Part shown: positions 44,501 through 54,027 of the stretch, piece by piece
Position numbering within the stretch: position 1 is the first letter of the stretch
How the letters are laid out: each line of letters opens with the position of its first letter
Assembly: GCF_036250065.1 (NCBI RefSeq)
Contig: NZ_CP109199.1
Location: forward strand, 3,968,001 to 4,032,000
DNA from: Micromonospora sp. NBC_01699
GTDB taxonomy: Bacteria; Actinomycetota; Actinomycetes; Mycobacteriales; Micromonosporaceae
Direction: 5' to 3'
DNA length: 64,000 bases
Made by a program: the position numbers and the translations under genes
Notes under the pieces: model-generated
What the model saw: the letters and a program-made list of their open reading frames with translations, nothing else
Databases searched by the model: none
What the model was told of the DNA's origin: nothing

Positions 44501-47500
44501 CGACAGGCCGCCGGTCTGCTCGCGGTAGACCTGCTGGTCGGTGAGGGCGCCGCTGGCGTCGTCGTAGCTGGCCATCGTCCACACCCGGTACGGCTGCGCG
44601 CCGAGGGTGGACCGCAGCACCTGCCCGTACGGTGAGTAGACGGTCTCCGACCCGTACCAGTCCTTGCCGGACACCGACAGCGGCAGGCCGTCCTTGGTGT
44701 AGCGGATCAGGAGCTTCTCGGCGGGGAGGCTACCGACGGCGGGCAGGCTGGCCGACTCGGTCTGGCCGGTGTCGGTGTACGTGTAGTCGTAGGTGTAGGA
44801 ACTGCGCAGGCCCCAGGTGTCGGCGATCGACTGCGGCAGCGTGAGGGTGGTCGACTTCGGCTGGTAGTCGTTGGTGTAGCCGCCGATCGTCTGGCTGTAC
44901 GGCAGGCCGTCGGTGTACCGGGTGACGGAGGCGGGCAGGCCCTTGCCACCGGGAGCCGTGTCGTAGGTGAATTCGCCCAGGACCGTGCCGGTGCTGCCAC
45001 CGAGGCGCTGCTGCGCCGGGCGGGACAGCTCGTCGTAGCCGGTCCAGGTGGTGACGTTGCGCGCGTTGGTGGCGCTGACCTGCCGGTCCCGGTGGTCGTA
45101 GGTCAGCCGGGTGGTGCCGCTGTCCGGGTCGGTGGCCGTCGCCGGCCGGCCGCGCCGGTCGTAGGTCCAGGTCCACGGGTGGGTGGCGTCGGCGGAGTGG
45201 GTGGCCTTCACCAACTGCCCACGGGTGTCGTACTGGTACCGCATCGAGGTGAACTGGCTGCGGCCGGCGTCGGTGAAGGTGTCCACCCGGTCGGTCCGGC
45301 CCAGGGCGTCGGTGTAGAGCCGGTACGAGGCCGCGCCGGCCGGGTTGAGCACGCTGGAGTGGTCGGCGCCGTAGCTGTAGCCGGTGGCCCGCGCGGGCTG
45401 GTCGACGCCGCGCAGGACGGGCATCTCGGTGACCACCCGGCCGAGACCGTCGTAGGTGTAGCGGGTGGCGTTGGGCACCGCCGTGTCGGCGAGCGGCGTG
45501 AACAGTTCGCCGATCGGCGAACTGTCGGCGAGGTAGGCGTTGTTGGTCTGCCACACCTCGCCGGAGCTGTTGTACAGCGTGTCGGTGATCAGCCGGCCGC
45601 CACCGGTGGCCTCCTCCTGGGTCTGCCGCTCCCGACCCAGACCGTCGTAGAGCGTGACGGAGGTCTGTGCCCGGTTCTCGGGCCCACGGCTGAAGGTGGT
45701 GATGTACGGCGGCTTACCTTCCGGGGTGGCGTACTCGGCCCGGAAGTCCGGCACGGCCGAGGTCGACGGGGTACGGCCGGGTCCCCATGCCTCCACCAGG
45801 CGGCCCAGCGGGTCGTACTTCGCCTCGCTGACGTGGTTGTTGGGGTCGGTGGTCTTGAGCGTGACGGCCCGGCCCGGTTCCAGCTCCTGGATCTGCCTGT
45901 GCCCCAGCGAGTTCTGCTCGGTGACGGTGAACGCCTGACCGGTGTCCGGGGTGTAGGTGATCGTGGAGGTCTTGCCGTCCGGATCGGTGTTCGAGACGAC
46001 CCGGCCGATGCTGTCGAAGGCGGTGGTGCCGTCGGACTGGAAGCCGGTGCCGTCGCCCGTCAGGGACCAGGTCTGGGTGGCCAGGCCGCGGGTGGTGGCG
46101 GCGAGGGCGACGCCGTACGCCTGGGCGTCGTAGCCGACCCGGCTCGCGGCGCTGAGCGTACCCAGGTTGTCGAAGGTGGCGGCGGCGCAGGTCGTCGGGC
46201 TGGTCCGGACCTGTCTGGTCAGGCCGACGACGTTCTTGGCGGTCTGGTGCAGGTACTCGACGAAGACGCAGGACTCGTCACCGGTCTTGCCCGTGTCGCC
46301 GAGTGACTCGACGTGCGTGGGCAGGCCGTGCGTCGTCTCGTAGGTGGTCTTCGTCTCGACAGTCCGCAGCGGACGGGTGTCGTCGCCGGTGCCCGAGGAC
46401 CTGGTGTACGAGACCTGCCGGGGTTCGGTGACCCGCCACGAGCGCAGCGGGCTGAGGCCGTCGTCGCGGGTACGGCTGGCGAGTTGCTGGGCGTCGGGGT
46501 ACGTGACGCTGCGGGTGAGCCAGTCCGCGTCGGCGTCCCCGGCGCCGGTGTAGGTGAGTTCCTCGGCGACTCGGCCGGCGAACGGCTCCTCGTCCTTGGC
46601 GATCTCGACGCCGGCGATGTCACGTACCGACACGGTGTCGCCCATGCCACGGAAGTAGCGGGTGACGGACTTGCTTCGCTTGCTGCCGATGGCCGGATCG
46701 TCCGTGCCGGTGATGACGGTGGTCTGCGCGAAGCCGGCGAAGAGGGAGTAGGTGCGGGTGGCCTTCTTGGTGAACTCCTGCTCGGCGAGCCGCCAGCCCG
46801 GATTGTCGTACGCGTACCGGGTGAAGCTGCTGAACGCGCCGTCCACGTTCGGGAGTTCCTCGACGCTGTCCACCACGTACTTGTGGAACCAGTCGATCTC
46901 CTCGGCCTCCGGGTCGGGGTGCCAGAAGGACGGGTAGCAGAGCCGGTCGTTGGCCTTCAACGCGGCGGCGTTGTCCTTGCCCGGCAGGCCGGTGCCGGTG
47001 GCGCACTCGCCGACCGGGGGCTTGTAGGTGACGACGGTTTCGCCGCCGTACTCGTTGATCACCCGGGCGATGCGCAGTCGGGAGAAGCCGGGACGGTTGT
47101 CCCGCCGGACGCGGTTGGGCATGTCCTCAGCGTTGGCCTCGAAGCGGACCGCGTTGAGGGTGACCTTCGCGTCCGTCGTGCCGTTGCGGGCGAAGCCGGT
47201 ACGGCTGACCGACTCCAGCCAGAGCGCGGTGTTCGGGCCGGTGCGCAGGACCGGGAAGGACTGCTTGAGCTGGTACTCGTCCACCACCTGCCGGGCGGTC
47301 GTGTCGGTACGCCGCTGTGCCGAAGTGGTGATCTTGTCGAGGCGCTTGCGGCTGAAGAACGACGGGCCGGCGTTCCAGCACTTCTGCGCGGAGGCGCAGC
47401 GCAGGTCGGCCGGTGTGTCGTACCAGATCCGGTATTTACCGGGGTTCTTGTCGGCGAAGTTGGCCTCGCTACAGGTGAGGGTGCCCTCGTCGAAGCAGCG

Positions 47501-49318
47501 CTCCGCCACGGCGAAGTTGACCCGGGCCGGGGCGGTGGCCGTGAACAGGCTCTCCTTGCGCTGCCCGTAGTCGATGCGGGTGAGGTAACCACCGCGGTCG
47601 TACTCGACCGGGGCCTTGAAGTTGAAGTTGCGCGCGTAGTGGTTCTTCTCCCGGGCCCACCACAGGGACATGGCGTTGCCGTGGATGTCCTCGACGTAGT
47701 CCAGCGACCAGCGCCACGCCTGGGTGCAGTGGGAACCGGCCCAGTCGCCGGCCCGGTAGCAGGGCTCGTCCGGGTGGTTGCCGTACACCGGGACGGTGAG
47801 GACCGAGTTGGTGACCGGGTCGTCCTCGGCGGTGCCGTGGTCGGACCAGCCGGGCAGGCGGTGGCGGCCGAAGTGGTAGCGGGTGCCGTCGCGGGTGGTG
47901 ACGATCCAGTACTCGCCGTCCGCGTCACCGTTCGCCAGGCCGGTGTCCTTCACCAGCTCGACCCTGGAGCCGTCGCCGGTGCCGGTGAACCACTCCTGCT
48001 TGACCCTGTCCCAGACCAGTTCGGTGGTCATGCCGCCGAGGGACAGGGTGGCGTTGTCGGAGCCCCAGCACAGGTCCGCGGTCCGGTGGCTGGCGTTGTT
48101 CGACCCCGACTTCTTCGAGTCCTGCCGGCAGTTGGCGTAGCTGCGGGTGATCGCCCCGGCGTTGTAGTCCCAGCCGTCACCGATCCAGGACGCCTGGTTG
48201 TTGGTGGCGGAGGTTCGGCCGTCGACCGACTGCGAGGAGTACGACAGGGCCACCTTCGGCATGAGGCCGCCCGCCGTCTCGGGCAACTGCACCTGGTACG
48301 AGTAGGTGAACGCGCCGGAGGAGGCACCCGCCGCCCAGGAACCCGCGGAGAGCAACGGGGTGGCGGTGTAGTCGCCGGCCGCCGAGGCGCCGGTGTCCAG
48401 CACACCGACGACGCTCGGGTCCGTCGCCGCCCGGGTGGTGATGATCGAGGACCTGATGGCCGACGCGGCAGCGGCCTGGGCTCCGAGCAACGGGCCGACG
48501 GGGAGGGTGCCGGTGATGACCCGCCTGGTCGGCGCCTCCTCGTCCGACGCTATCCGGGCGGGCAGGTTCTTGGTCGGTACCAGCTCCACCCGGCTGGGTA
48601 CGGCACGGGCGGTACCGGCGGCCGACATCGTCCCCGCACCGCCGTCGGTGGCACAGTCGCCGGTGTCCGGGGCGTCGTAGACGCAGTCGGGCAGCAGCAT
48701 GACGCCGAACCGGTCGGCGGCCTGCGGGCCGTACAGGTCGGCGAAGGGGGTGTAGTCCACGCTGAGGACGACCTCGGCGGCCGGGTCGGCGGTGGCCGGC
48801 GGCGTGATCTTCATGATCAGGCCGGACAGGCCGGCGTCCTGGGACGCCTCGGGGGCGGCGAGGTCGACGGTCCAGGTGCCGGCGACGGCGGCCGGGTCGT
48901 CGCCGGCCGGCACGCCGAGGGCGACCGGCAGGTCGTCGACCGGTTTGGTGGCGCCGGCCTCGACGCCGGTCAGGTCGACGGCACCGCTGTCCTGTTGCCA
49001 GGGTGTGACGGCCTGCGGTTCGTACGGGACCACCGGAACCGGGTCGGCGGTGGTCAGGTTCGTCTCGGCGTTCTCGTCCTGGCCGAGCCGCTCGGTGCGC
49101 GGGAGGTCCGGCAGGTCGAGCTGGGTCTCCTCGCGGTTCATCCCGGCGCCGGGCACCGCGAACGCCTCCGCGGGCAGCATCGTCGCGACCAGCGTCGTGG
49201 ACAGGGCCAACACGATCGCCGTACGGGCACGACGCCACCGGCGGTGATCCGGCTCCGTCGGGGTCCGTCGGCCGGGCCGCCGCTCACTCCGCCGTGACAG
49301 CAAACCGATACCACGCAT
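41510..49318 (-). CDS. Secreted RHS-repeat polymorphic toxin with ricin-B lectin, Hint domain and papain/LRAT-like C-terminal tip
   Basis: 2,602 residues from ATG at 49318 (GGGAG 9 bases upstream). Order: basic N-terminus and signal segment TAIVLALSTTLVATMLPAEAFA (about 33-54); SpvB-like region near 340-390 (LPETAGGLMPKVALSYSSQS); long RHS/YD repeats; an inserted ricin-B lectin domain about 1790-1925 (KCIDLSTGVPAAGQPVQLYPC, QKWTF); RHS core end YDPTVGRFMSADP (2057-2069); alanine/lysine-rich helical spacer and Gly/Ser-rich linker; Hint domain about 2323-2476 beginning CQTASNSFVPGTKV and ending LVHNC; toxin tip 2477-2602. The tip has His2492 in EQGHASIAV and Cys2565 in NNCVTFCARIL, the His-before-Cys order of circularly permuted papain-like/LRAT enzymes. 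The conserved part delivers the tip and Hint releases it. Tip activity (peptidase, amidase or acyltransferase) is inferred. Confidence 0.88.
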   Translation of the reverse strand: MRGIGLLSRRSERRPGRRTPTEPDHRRWRRARTAIVLALSTTLVATMLPAEAFAVPGAGMNREETQLDLPDLPRTERLGQDENAETNLTTADPVPVVPYEPQAVTPWQQDSGAVDLTGVEAGATKPVDDLPVALGVPAGDDPAAVAGTWTVDLAAPEASQDAGLSGLIMKITPPATADPAAEVVLSVDYTPFADLYGPQAADRFGVMLLPDCVYDAPDTGDCATDGGAGTMSAAGTARAVPSRVELVPTKNLPARIASDEEAPTRRVITGTLPVGPLLGAQAAAASAIRSSIITTRAATDPSVVGVLDTGASAAGDYTATPLLSAGSWAAGASSGAFTYSYQVQLPETAGGLMPKVALSYSSQSVDGRTSATNNQASWIGDGWDYNAGAITRSYANCRQDSKKSGSNNASHRTADLCWGSDNATLSLGGMTTELVWDRVKQEWFTGTGDGSRVELVKDTGLANGDADGEYWIVTTRDGTRYHFGRHRLPGWSDHGTAEDDPVTNSVLTVPVYGNHPDEPCYRAGDWAGSHCTQAWRWSLDYVEDIHGNAMSLWWAREKNHYARNFNFKAPVEYDRGGYLTRIDYGQRKESLFTATAPARVNFAVAERCFDEGTLTCSEANFADKNPGKYRIWYDTPADLRCASAQKCWNAGPSFFSRKRLDKITTSAQRRTDTTARQVVDEYQLKQSFPVLRTGPNTALWLESVSRTGFARNGTTDAKVTLNAVRFEANAEDMPNRVRRDNRPGFSRLRIARVINEYGGETVVTYKPPVGECATGTGLPGKDNAAALKANDRLCYPSFWHPDPEAEEIDWFHKYVVDSVEELPNVDGAFSSFTRYAYDNPGWRLAEQEFTKKATRTYSLFAGFAQTTVITGTDDPAIGSKRSKSVTRYFRGMGDTVSVRDIAGVEIAKDEEPFAGRVAEELTYTGAGDADADWLTRSVTYPDAQQLASRTRDDGLSPLRSWRVTEPRQVSYTRSSGTGDDTRPLRTVETKTTYETTHGLPTHVESLGDTGKTGDESCVFVEYLHQTAKNVVGLTRQVRTSPTTCAAATFDNLGTLSAASRVGYDAQAYGVALAATTRGLATQTWSLTGDGTGFQSDGTTAFDSIGRVVSNTDPDGKTSTITYTPDTGQAFTVTEQNSLGHRQIQELEPGRAVTLKTTDPNNHVSEAKYDPLGRLVEAWGPGRTPSTSAVPDFRAEYATPEGKPPYITTFSRGPENRAQTSVTLYDGLGRERQTQEEATGGGRLITDTLYNSSGEVWQTNNAYLADSSPIGELFTPLADTAVPNATRYTYDGLGRVVTEMPVLRGVDQPARATGYSYGADHSSVLNPAGAASYRLYTDALGRTDRVDTFTDAGRSQFTSMRYQYDTRGQLVKATHSADATHPWTWTYDRRGRPATATDPDSGTTRLTYDHRDRQVSATNARNVTTWTGYDELSRPAQQRLGGSTGTVLGEFTYDTAPGGKGLPASVTRYTDGLPYSQTIGGYTNDYQPKSTTLTLPQSIADTWGLRSSYTYDYTYTDTGQTESASLPAVGSLPAEKLLIRYTKDGLPLSVSGKDWYGSETVYSPYGQVLRSTLGAQPYRVWTMASYDDASGALTDQQVYREQTGGLSPVGANLVSHRSYWYDPAGNVTAIRERSLGIEERQCFTYQALGQLKNAWTARDQDSCAAGPVGTDGTVNAGAGTDGSGYWQEYEYDILGNRTKLVEKALGGGTSQNATTEYDYGQTDGSQPRTLTKVTKNSVTPAGAEITATANRLYELTGETKSVTSVENGDQQTLSWTHDGQIERIVGQGDKGKTAYVGLANKCIDLSTGVPAAGQPVQLYPCNDTLAQKWTFTPAPNQANVNLGTLSVYDGWCLQPAANTAGSVFGVQKCDASTGQRLERTSSGQLRHTASGLCFAVKDAATANGTQLVLATCDSAAAAQQWEAQNETRYVYGPGGSRLLAIQGKQLTLNLGESQVTVQRGGVAVNTQRSYSAPGGTMMRYSYGTSAPNLVALAADHQGSPYAEIALYSGMPVRIRKQDPFGNQRGPTPIGVNMQTKTGFLGALRDDASGYTPLGARLYDPTVGRFMSADPVLDLADPMQSNGYAYAHNNPVTLSDPSGLSVSLTASETAAALAGAGLSAAQVAQAQFTMGRSLLSVILDSAWYILKEFIGINDAMSCFGGDMWACGSLIIGAIPWTKLGKIPSVLKAVNRTIDAIQAWRAAKKAAEAVLAAARAAERAALNAKKAAIERAKKAAQAAKKKAADKVNTTSNRAVNASKKTGNPTHKQAQAKSNPKGSSAGSAGGGKSGGGKGGSKPGGSSGGSKRSNGGSSGGGGAGKADEGGSCQTASNSFVPGTKVLMEDGSTKPIEDVKPGDRVRATDPETGRTEIETVSATIKGDGVKHLVRVTIDTDGERGSDTAEVTATDGHPFWVPELGEWIDATDLRSGQWLRTGAGTLVQIAAVERWTTPRATVHNLTVANLHTYYVAAGATPVLVHNCGDEGYADVYLDMEQGHASIAVTHNGRTIHTEAGSRVGEDSVVGLRDAAHSPGTDVIRVPLPNARRAQQAQDYFLDDSNLGPHDRDTNNCVTFCARILRAGGYEMPVSTSMEIASWLLETNFERRRL

Positions 49319-49761
49319 ACGTGTCGACTCCCACCAGCGCGAAAACGAAAGAAGGCGCGGAAAGACCGCGAAGGCACCCGCCGCATGCGGCACGTGCGTG
49401 AGCACTCTGCGTCATGGCGGCCGCACACTCAAGGCAGTAAAAACTGCCCGTAACCGGTTCAAGTGATCTCCGCCACGACACGATTGTGACGATGATCCAC
49501 GAACACCAATGATCGGCCCTTCCAGGCCAAATCGCGCTATGTCCGTTACTCAATGGCGGCAAAACCAGACACAAGGTCGGATTCCAACGACACTGTGGAC
49601 GGACCTCGAACAAGAGGTAACAGATCCATAACGTTCAAGGGATAGACGAGGGCCCCCGGTGTCGTGCGATCGTGTGCCCGCGTTCTGCCCCGCCGCCCGC
49701 CGGTTGGGGCTGCACCTCTGTGTTTTCCCCTGTCCGCCTGGCCCACGGGAGTAGACCCGCC
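49319..49761. other. Divergent promoter region of the toxin locus
   Basis: 443 bases between the RHS toxin and the DNRLRE gene, with no supported gene. GC is visibly lower in 49,420-49,640. A small hairpin GGCAG-N6-CTGCC sits at 49433-49448. Promoters for both long genes are expected here. Confidence 0.5.
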
Positions 49762-52700
49762 GTGACCGCGCCTCGCCCGCTCAACCCCTTCGTGCGTTTC
49801 CGCGTCCGGCTGCCCCTCACCCTGGGCCTCCTGCTGGCCGCACTCGTCGCCGTGCTGCCGCCCTGGTGGCCCGGAACCGACGAGCCCCGGAAGGCGGTCA
49901 CCGGCGCCGCACCCGCCGCCGTCCCCCGCGACGAGACGGCCGCCATGGTCGAGGCCCAGCGGACGGGCAACGAGGTGCTCGTGGAGACCGCCACCAGCGC
50001 CACGTCGCTCACCTGGGCGCTCCCGAACGGACAGCTGCGTTCCGCGTTCCACGCCACGCCCCAGCGGGTGAGGAACGCCACGGGGCGGTGGACGCCGGTC
50101 GACAACACGCTGACCCGTACCGGTGACACCCCCGGCGGGCTCGACATCCGTCCGGTCAACGCCCCCACCCCGCTACGTCTGGCCGGCGGCGGCACCGGTA
50201 CGGACACCACCGGCACCGTCCTGACCGAGGTGGACGTCGACGGCCACACCATCGCCTACACCTGGCCCGGCCCGCTGCCGAAGCCGGTGCTCGACGGCTC
50301 GCGTGCGCTCTACCCCGAGGTTCTGCCCGGAGTGGACCTGCTCGTCGTCGCCCGCGAGGACGGCGGCTTCGGCCAGCTACTGATCGTCAAGAACCGGGCG
50401 ACCGCCACGATCGACGCCGTCCGGGCCGTGGCCTACGGGCTGCGGTCCGAGACGCTGGTCTTCCGCCACGACGCGACCACCGGCGGCGTCCGGGCCCTCG
50501 ACCCGCTCAGCGGGCAGGAGATCGGCTCGATCCCCACCCCGTTCGCCTGGGACTCCGCCGGGCGGGACCCCGAGGCCCCCGAAACCGCTGCCCGCCTCTC
50601 GGTGGACACTCCGTCCGACGTGCTGAGGCTCACCGGCCTCGGCGGCAGCGAGCCGGGCGCACGGCAGGCCCCGATACCCACCCGGCTCGACGGTGAGGGC
50701 ACCGGGAACGCCCGCCTGCACCTGGACCCGGCCGCCACCGGCCTGCTCACCGGCGCGGACGTACAGTTCCCGGTCTTCCTCGACCCGACCCTGATCAGCG
50801 GTACGCAGGCCTGGACGTTCGCCTACAAGCCGCACCCCAACAGCAGCTTCTACAACGGCACCAACTTCAACGGTGGGACCCCCGACGCCCGGGTCGGCTA
50901 CGAGGACGAAACCGGCGGCACGGCCCGCTCGTTCTGGCGGATGGGCTACAACAGCGGCATCAAGGGCGCGACGGTCACCTCGGCCAGCTTCAAGGTCCTG
51001 AACAACCACTCCTGGTCCTGCACCGCCCGCGAGATGCAGCTCTGGCTCACCGGGGCCATCTCCTCCGGCACCACCTGGAACAAGCAGCCGAGTTGGACGA
51101 GACTCCAGCAGAAAAAGTCCTTCGCGTACGGCTACGGCAGCAACTGCACCGACGACTACGTGAGCTTCGACGTCAAGGACGCGGCCCAGGATGGCGCCGA
51201 CAAGGGCTGGTCGAGCATCACGCTCGGCATGCGGGCCACCACCGAGTCCGACAAGCTCACCTGGCGCAAATTCAAGGCCACCTCCGCCGAACTGAACGTC
51301 GTCTACAACCGGAACCCCACCGAGCCGACGAAGGGCACCACGGCGCCCGGCGGCGCCTGCGTGGCCGGGACCGGTGCGGGCACCACGGTCGCCAAGACCA
51401 ACATCGTCCTCTCGGCCACCGCCACCGACCCCGACGGCAACCTCAAGGGTCTGCGCTTCCGCTTCTGGAAGAACGGCACGGCGGTTCCCGCGGGCACCCT
51501 GGTCACCAGCCTGAGCAGCGGCAAGGGCAGCCTGACGATCGCCTCCACCACGCTGGAGGACAGGGCGACCTATTCATGGGACGTGCGCGCCGAGGACACG
51601 GCTAACGCCGTCTCCTCGTACTTCCCGCCCGGCACCGATCCCTGCCGGATCACGATCGACGCCTCGGCACCCCCGGCCCCGAGCGTGAGCAGCGAGGTGT
51701 TCACGGAGGCCACCCCCGACGGCGCCACCTGGGCAACGGTGAAGTTCGGCGGCACCGGTGCCGTCACCTTCACCGCCGCCGGTGCGGTCAGGTTCAGCTA
51801 CTCCTTCGAGAGCATCGGCACCACGTACGTGACGGCCACCGCGGGCAGCGCCACCGTGCCCGCCCTGAAGCCGCGACACGCCGGTCCGACCACCCTGCAC
51901 GTGTACGCCTACGACGCGGTCGACAACCGGAGCGCCCGGACCGACTACTCCTTCTACGTGCCACCCCGGGACGTGGCCGACGGACCCGGCGACACCGGCG
52001 GCGACGGAATCGCCGACCTGCTGCTCGTGGACTCCTCCGGCAACCTGCGCACCTACGCCGGTGACGAGGGCGGCGAGCTGTACGGATGGCTGACCGGTTC
52101 GTACGCCGCAGACGGCACGCTCAACCCGCCGGGTCACTGGTACGACCCGGCCACCGGTCGCGCCGCCCTGATCACCAAACACTCCGACACCTATCCGGGG
52201 GACGGCACCACCGACCTGTTCGCCCGCACCCCGGACGGCGCCTTCTGGCTCTACCCCGGTGACGGCTACGGCAGCTTCGACGTCGACCGTCGGCTGCGGG
52301 TCCTGCTGCCCGCCAACGCACCGGCCCCCTCGACCTGGACCCAGATCAAGGCGATCGGCGACATCACCGGCGACAAGGTCCCCGACCTCGTCCTGCGGGC
52401 CGGAACCGCCTTCTGGGCGCTGACCGGGTACACCGGCGGCAGTTTCCAGGAGGCGACCCTGATGGAGGGCTCCGCGTGGGCCCGTCGGGAGATCGTCAAC
52501 GTGGCGGACGTGGACCTGGACGCAACCCCGGACCTGCTCTGGCGCAACCTGGACAACGGCGCCATGTACGTCCGGCACGGCAAACCCGGCCAGGTCGCGG
52601 GCAGCGTGACCCTGGACTCCCTCAAGACCGCCGCCAACTCCCGGGACGGAGACGTCGCCTACGGGACGACCTGGACGGAGACGAACATCAGCGCGCTCGT

Positions 52701-52860
52701 CGGCATCCCGGACGTGAACGGGGACCGGGTGCCCGATCTCTGGGCCCGATTCGGGGCGGACGGGCAGATGCGGATCTACCACCCGTCGACCACCAACACC
52801 AACGGACCGGTGAAGATCGTGCTCGGGGACGACTGGAGAGGCGTGAAAGCGTTCGGCTGA
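49762..52860 (+). CDS. Secreted DNRLRE / FG-GAP repeat protein, partner of the RHS toxin
   Basis: 1,032 residues from GTG at 49762 (GGGAG 10 bases upstream). N-terminal membrane/signal segment LPLTLGLLLAALVAVLPPWW (about 17-36). Residues to about 350 form a beta-rich N-terminal region; about 357-516 is DNRLRE-like (ARVGYEDETGGTARSFWRMGY, TWNKQPSW); then Ig-like or fibronectin-like domains; about 740-1032 holds FG-GAP/VCBS repeats with calcium-type loops (GDTGGDGIADLLLVD, GDITGDKVPDLVLRA, PDVNGDRVPDLWARF). Such proteins lie next to RHS toxins in many actinomycetes and are thought to form part of the surface-displayed apparatus. Divergent from the toxin. Ends before a hairpin terminator. Confidence 0.8.
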   Translation: MTAPRPLNPFVRFRVRLPLTLGLLLAALVAVLPPWWPGTDEPRKAVTGAAPAAVPRDETAAMVEAQRTGNEVLVETATSATSLTWALPNGQLRSAFHATPQRVRNATGRWTPVDNTLTRTGDTPGGLDIRPVNAPTPLRLAGGGTGTDTTGTVLTEVDVDGHTIAYTWPGPLPKPVLDGSRALYPEVLPGVDLLVVAREDGGFGQLLIVKNRATATIDAVRAVAYGLRSETLVFRHDATTGGVRALDPLSGQEIGSIPTPFAWDSAGRDPEAPETAARLSVDTPSDVLRLTGLGGSEPGARQAPIPTRLDGEGTGNARLHLDPAATGLLTGADVQFPVFLDPTLISGTQAWTFAYKPHPNSSFYNGTNFNGGTPDARVGYEDETGGTARSFWRMGYNSGIKGATVTSASFKVLNNHSWSCTAREMQLWLTGAISSGTTWNKQPSWTRLQQKKSFAYGYGSNCTDDYVSFDVKDAAQDGADKGWSSITLGMRATTESDKLTWRKFKATSAELNVVYNRNPTEPTKGTTAPGGACVAGTGAGTTVAKTNIVLSATATDPDGNLKGLRFRFWKNGTAVPAGTLVTSLSSGKGSLTIASTTLEDRATYSWDVRAEDTANAVSSYFPPGTDPCRITIDASAPPAPSVSSEVFTEATPDGATWATVKFGGTGAVTFTAAGAVRFSYSFESIGTTYVTATAGSATVPALKPRHAGPTTLHVYAYDAVDNRSARTDYSFYVPPRDVADGPGDTGGDGIADLLLVDSSGNLRTYAGDEGGELYGWLTGSYAADGTLNPPGHWYDPATGRAALITKHSDTYPGDGTTDLFARTPDGAFWLYPGDGYGSFDVDRRLRVLLPANAPAPSTWTQIKAIGDITGDKVPDLVLRAGTAFWALTGYTGGSFQEATLMEGSAWARREIVNVADVDLDATPDLLWRNLDNGAMYVRHGKPGQVAGSVTLDSLKTAANSRDGDVAYGTTWTETNISALVGIPDVNGDRVPDLWARFGADGQMRIYHPSTTNTNGPVKIVLGDDWRGVKAFG

Positions 52861-52883
52861 GCCTCAACCCGGAGCCAGCGCTC

Positions 52884-52924
52884 ACGAGCCCGGAGCCTCG
52901 ATGGTGGTGAGGAACCGGGCTCGT
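52884..52924. terminator. Terminator after the DNRLRE gene
   Basis: Arms ACGAGCCCGG / CCGGGCTCGT, with an inner short stem CCTC/GAGG. Also lies just after the convergent DUF397 gene. Confidence 0.7.
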
Positions 52925-52934
52925 GCTGCTTCGT

Positions 52935-53114
52935 TCAGTCCTTGACGATGGCGACGAACGCTCGCCAGGCAGCCGGGCCGAAGGTCAGGACTGGGCCGCG
53001 CTGGTCCTTGCTGTCCCGTACGCCGACCACTCCGGCGACGTTGTCCGCGACCTCGACACAGTCCCCGCCGCTGTCACCACTGCGGCTGCTCTTCCGCCAC
53101 CGAAAGTTGTCCAC
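52935..53114 (-). CDS. DUF397-domain protein
   Basis: 59 residues, too short for most gene finders: begins VDNFRWRKSSRSGDSGGDCVEVA and ends AWRAFVAIVKD. The WRKSSRS(x)n CVEVA and VRDSK signatures are those of DUF397. GTG at 53114 shares one base with the upstream gene's TAG. In actinomycetes these proteins are coded right after an XRE-DUF5753 regulator and are thought to antagonise it, as in the Streptomyces BldB/WhiJ-like systems. Confidence 0.92.
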   Translation of the reverse strand: MDNFRWRKSSRSGDSGGDCVEVADNVAGVVGVRDSKDQRGPVLTFGPAAWRAFVAIVKD

Positions 53115-53899
53115 TACAGCTCACCTGCCGCCTTCTTGAGGATGGCCAGGGAGATCTGCTGGGGCATCGCCGCCCCGAGCAGAGCGTCCCACTTCCCCTG
53201 CATGCTATCGACCGTATCGGGCTGGTCGGCCACCTGACCGGACGCCGAGGTCTCCAGGTAGACGACCACGTCCCCCTCGGGCAGGGTGGCCAGGCTGAAC
53301 CCGCCGGCCAGGCCGGGATAGGCGCCGGCGTCGACGGGGATGACGTGCAGGCTGATGTTCGGCAGGCCGGCGAGCTGGATGAGGTGTTCGAGTTGGGCCT
53401 TGCGGACCTCCCTGCCACCGATCATCCGGTGCAACGCGAACTCGTCGATCACCGCGACATAGGTCCTCGGGTGCTCGCCGGTCAGCAGGGCCTGGCGGTC
53501 GAGTCGGGCGGCGACCAGTTCCTCGACCTGCTCGGGCGTGTGCTGCGGATTGGCGGAGATGAGCGCGCGGGCGTACGCCTCGGTCTGGAGCAGTCCGGGG
53601 ACCAGGCAGGGATGGAATGCACGCAGGCGGGTGGCCTGGTCCTCGATCCATCGCCAGTCTTCGAACCAGGTTGGTGACCGGCGGTGGTTCGCGTTCGCCA
53701 ACAGCTCGCTCAGCAGTCCACCGGTGCGCAACGCCTCGTCGGCGGCGGCTGCGAACTCCTCGGTCGGGCGACGCCGACCGGTTTCGATCGCGGCGATGGT
53801 GGACGGGCTCCATTTGATCAGCGTCGCGAGATGTTCCTGGGAAGCCCCCGCGCTCGCCCGAGCGGCCTTCAACGCGCGGATCCACATCTCGACGTTCAT
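53114..53899 (-). CDS. XRE-family regulator with DUF5753 domain
   Basis: 261 residues. Helix-turn-helix 8-60: LKAARASAGASQEHLATLIKWSPSTIAAIETGRRRP. DUF5753 domain about 85-255: LRAFHPCLVPGLLQTEAYARALI, FALHRMIGG, LQLAGLPNISLHVIPVDAGAYP. WhiJ-type regulator of development or secondary metabolism. Coupled to DUF397 by TAGTG overlap. Its leader contains mutually exclusive hairpins. Confidence 0.92.
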   Translation of the reverse strand: MNVEMWIRALKAARASAGASQEHLATLIKWSPSTIAAIETGRRRPTEEFAAAADEALRTGGLLSELLANANHRRSPTWFEDWRWIEDQATRLRAFHPCLVPGLLQTEAYARALISANPQHTPEQVEELVAARLDRQALLTGEHPRTYVAVIDEFALHRMIGGREVRKAQLEHLIQLAGLPNISLHVIPVDAGAYPGLAGGFSLATLPEGDVVVYLETSASGQVADQPDTVDSMQGKWDALLGAAMPQQISLAILKKAAGEL

Positions 53900-54027
53900 T
53901 CACTCACCCCGCCTGTAAGTACACCGATACGGACTGTCGTCCACGATCGGATCCTCCCTTGTGGCAGGTGACGCGGTCCACCCCGTGGCCCCTTACGAAA
54001 GGTGTAAGAACGTGTTGCCCACCGTCC

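Noticed and set aside
46313-49297. A 994-codon open frame on the plus strand opposite the RHS toxin
   Set aside because: It is the high-GC antisense shadow of the toxin gene: composition is Gly/Arg/Val-rich with no domain, while the minus-strand frame has clear RHS motifs.
49762-52860. Second polymorphic toxin on the plus strand
   Set aside because: The C-terminus is made of FG-GAP repeats with no Hint domain, no variable tip and no coupled immunity gene.
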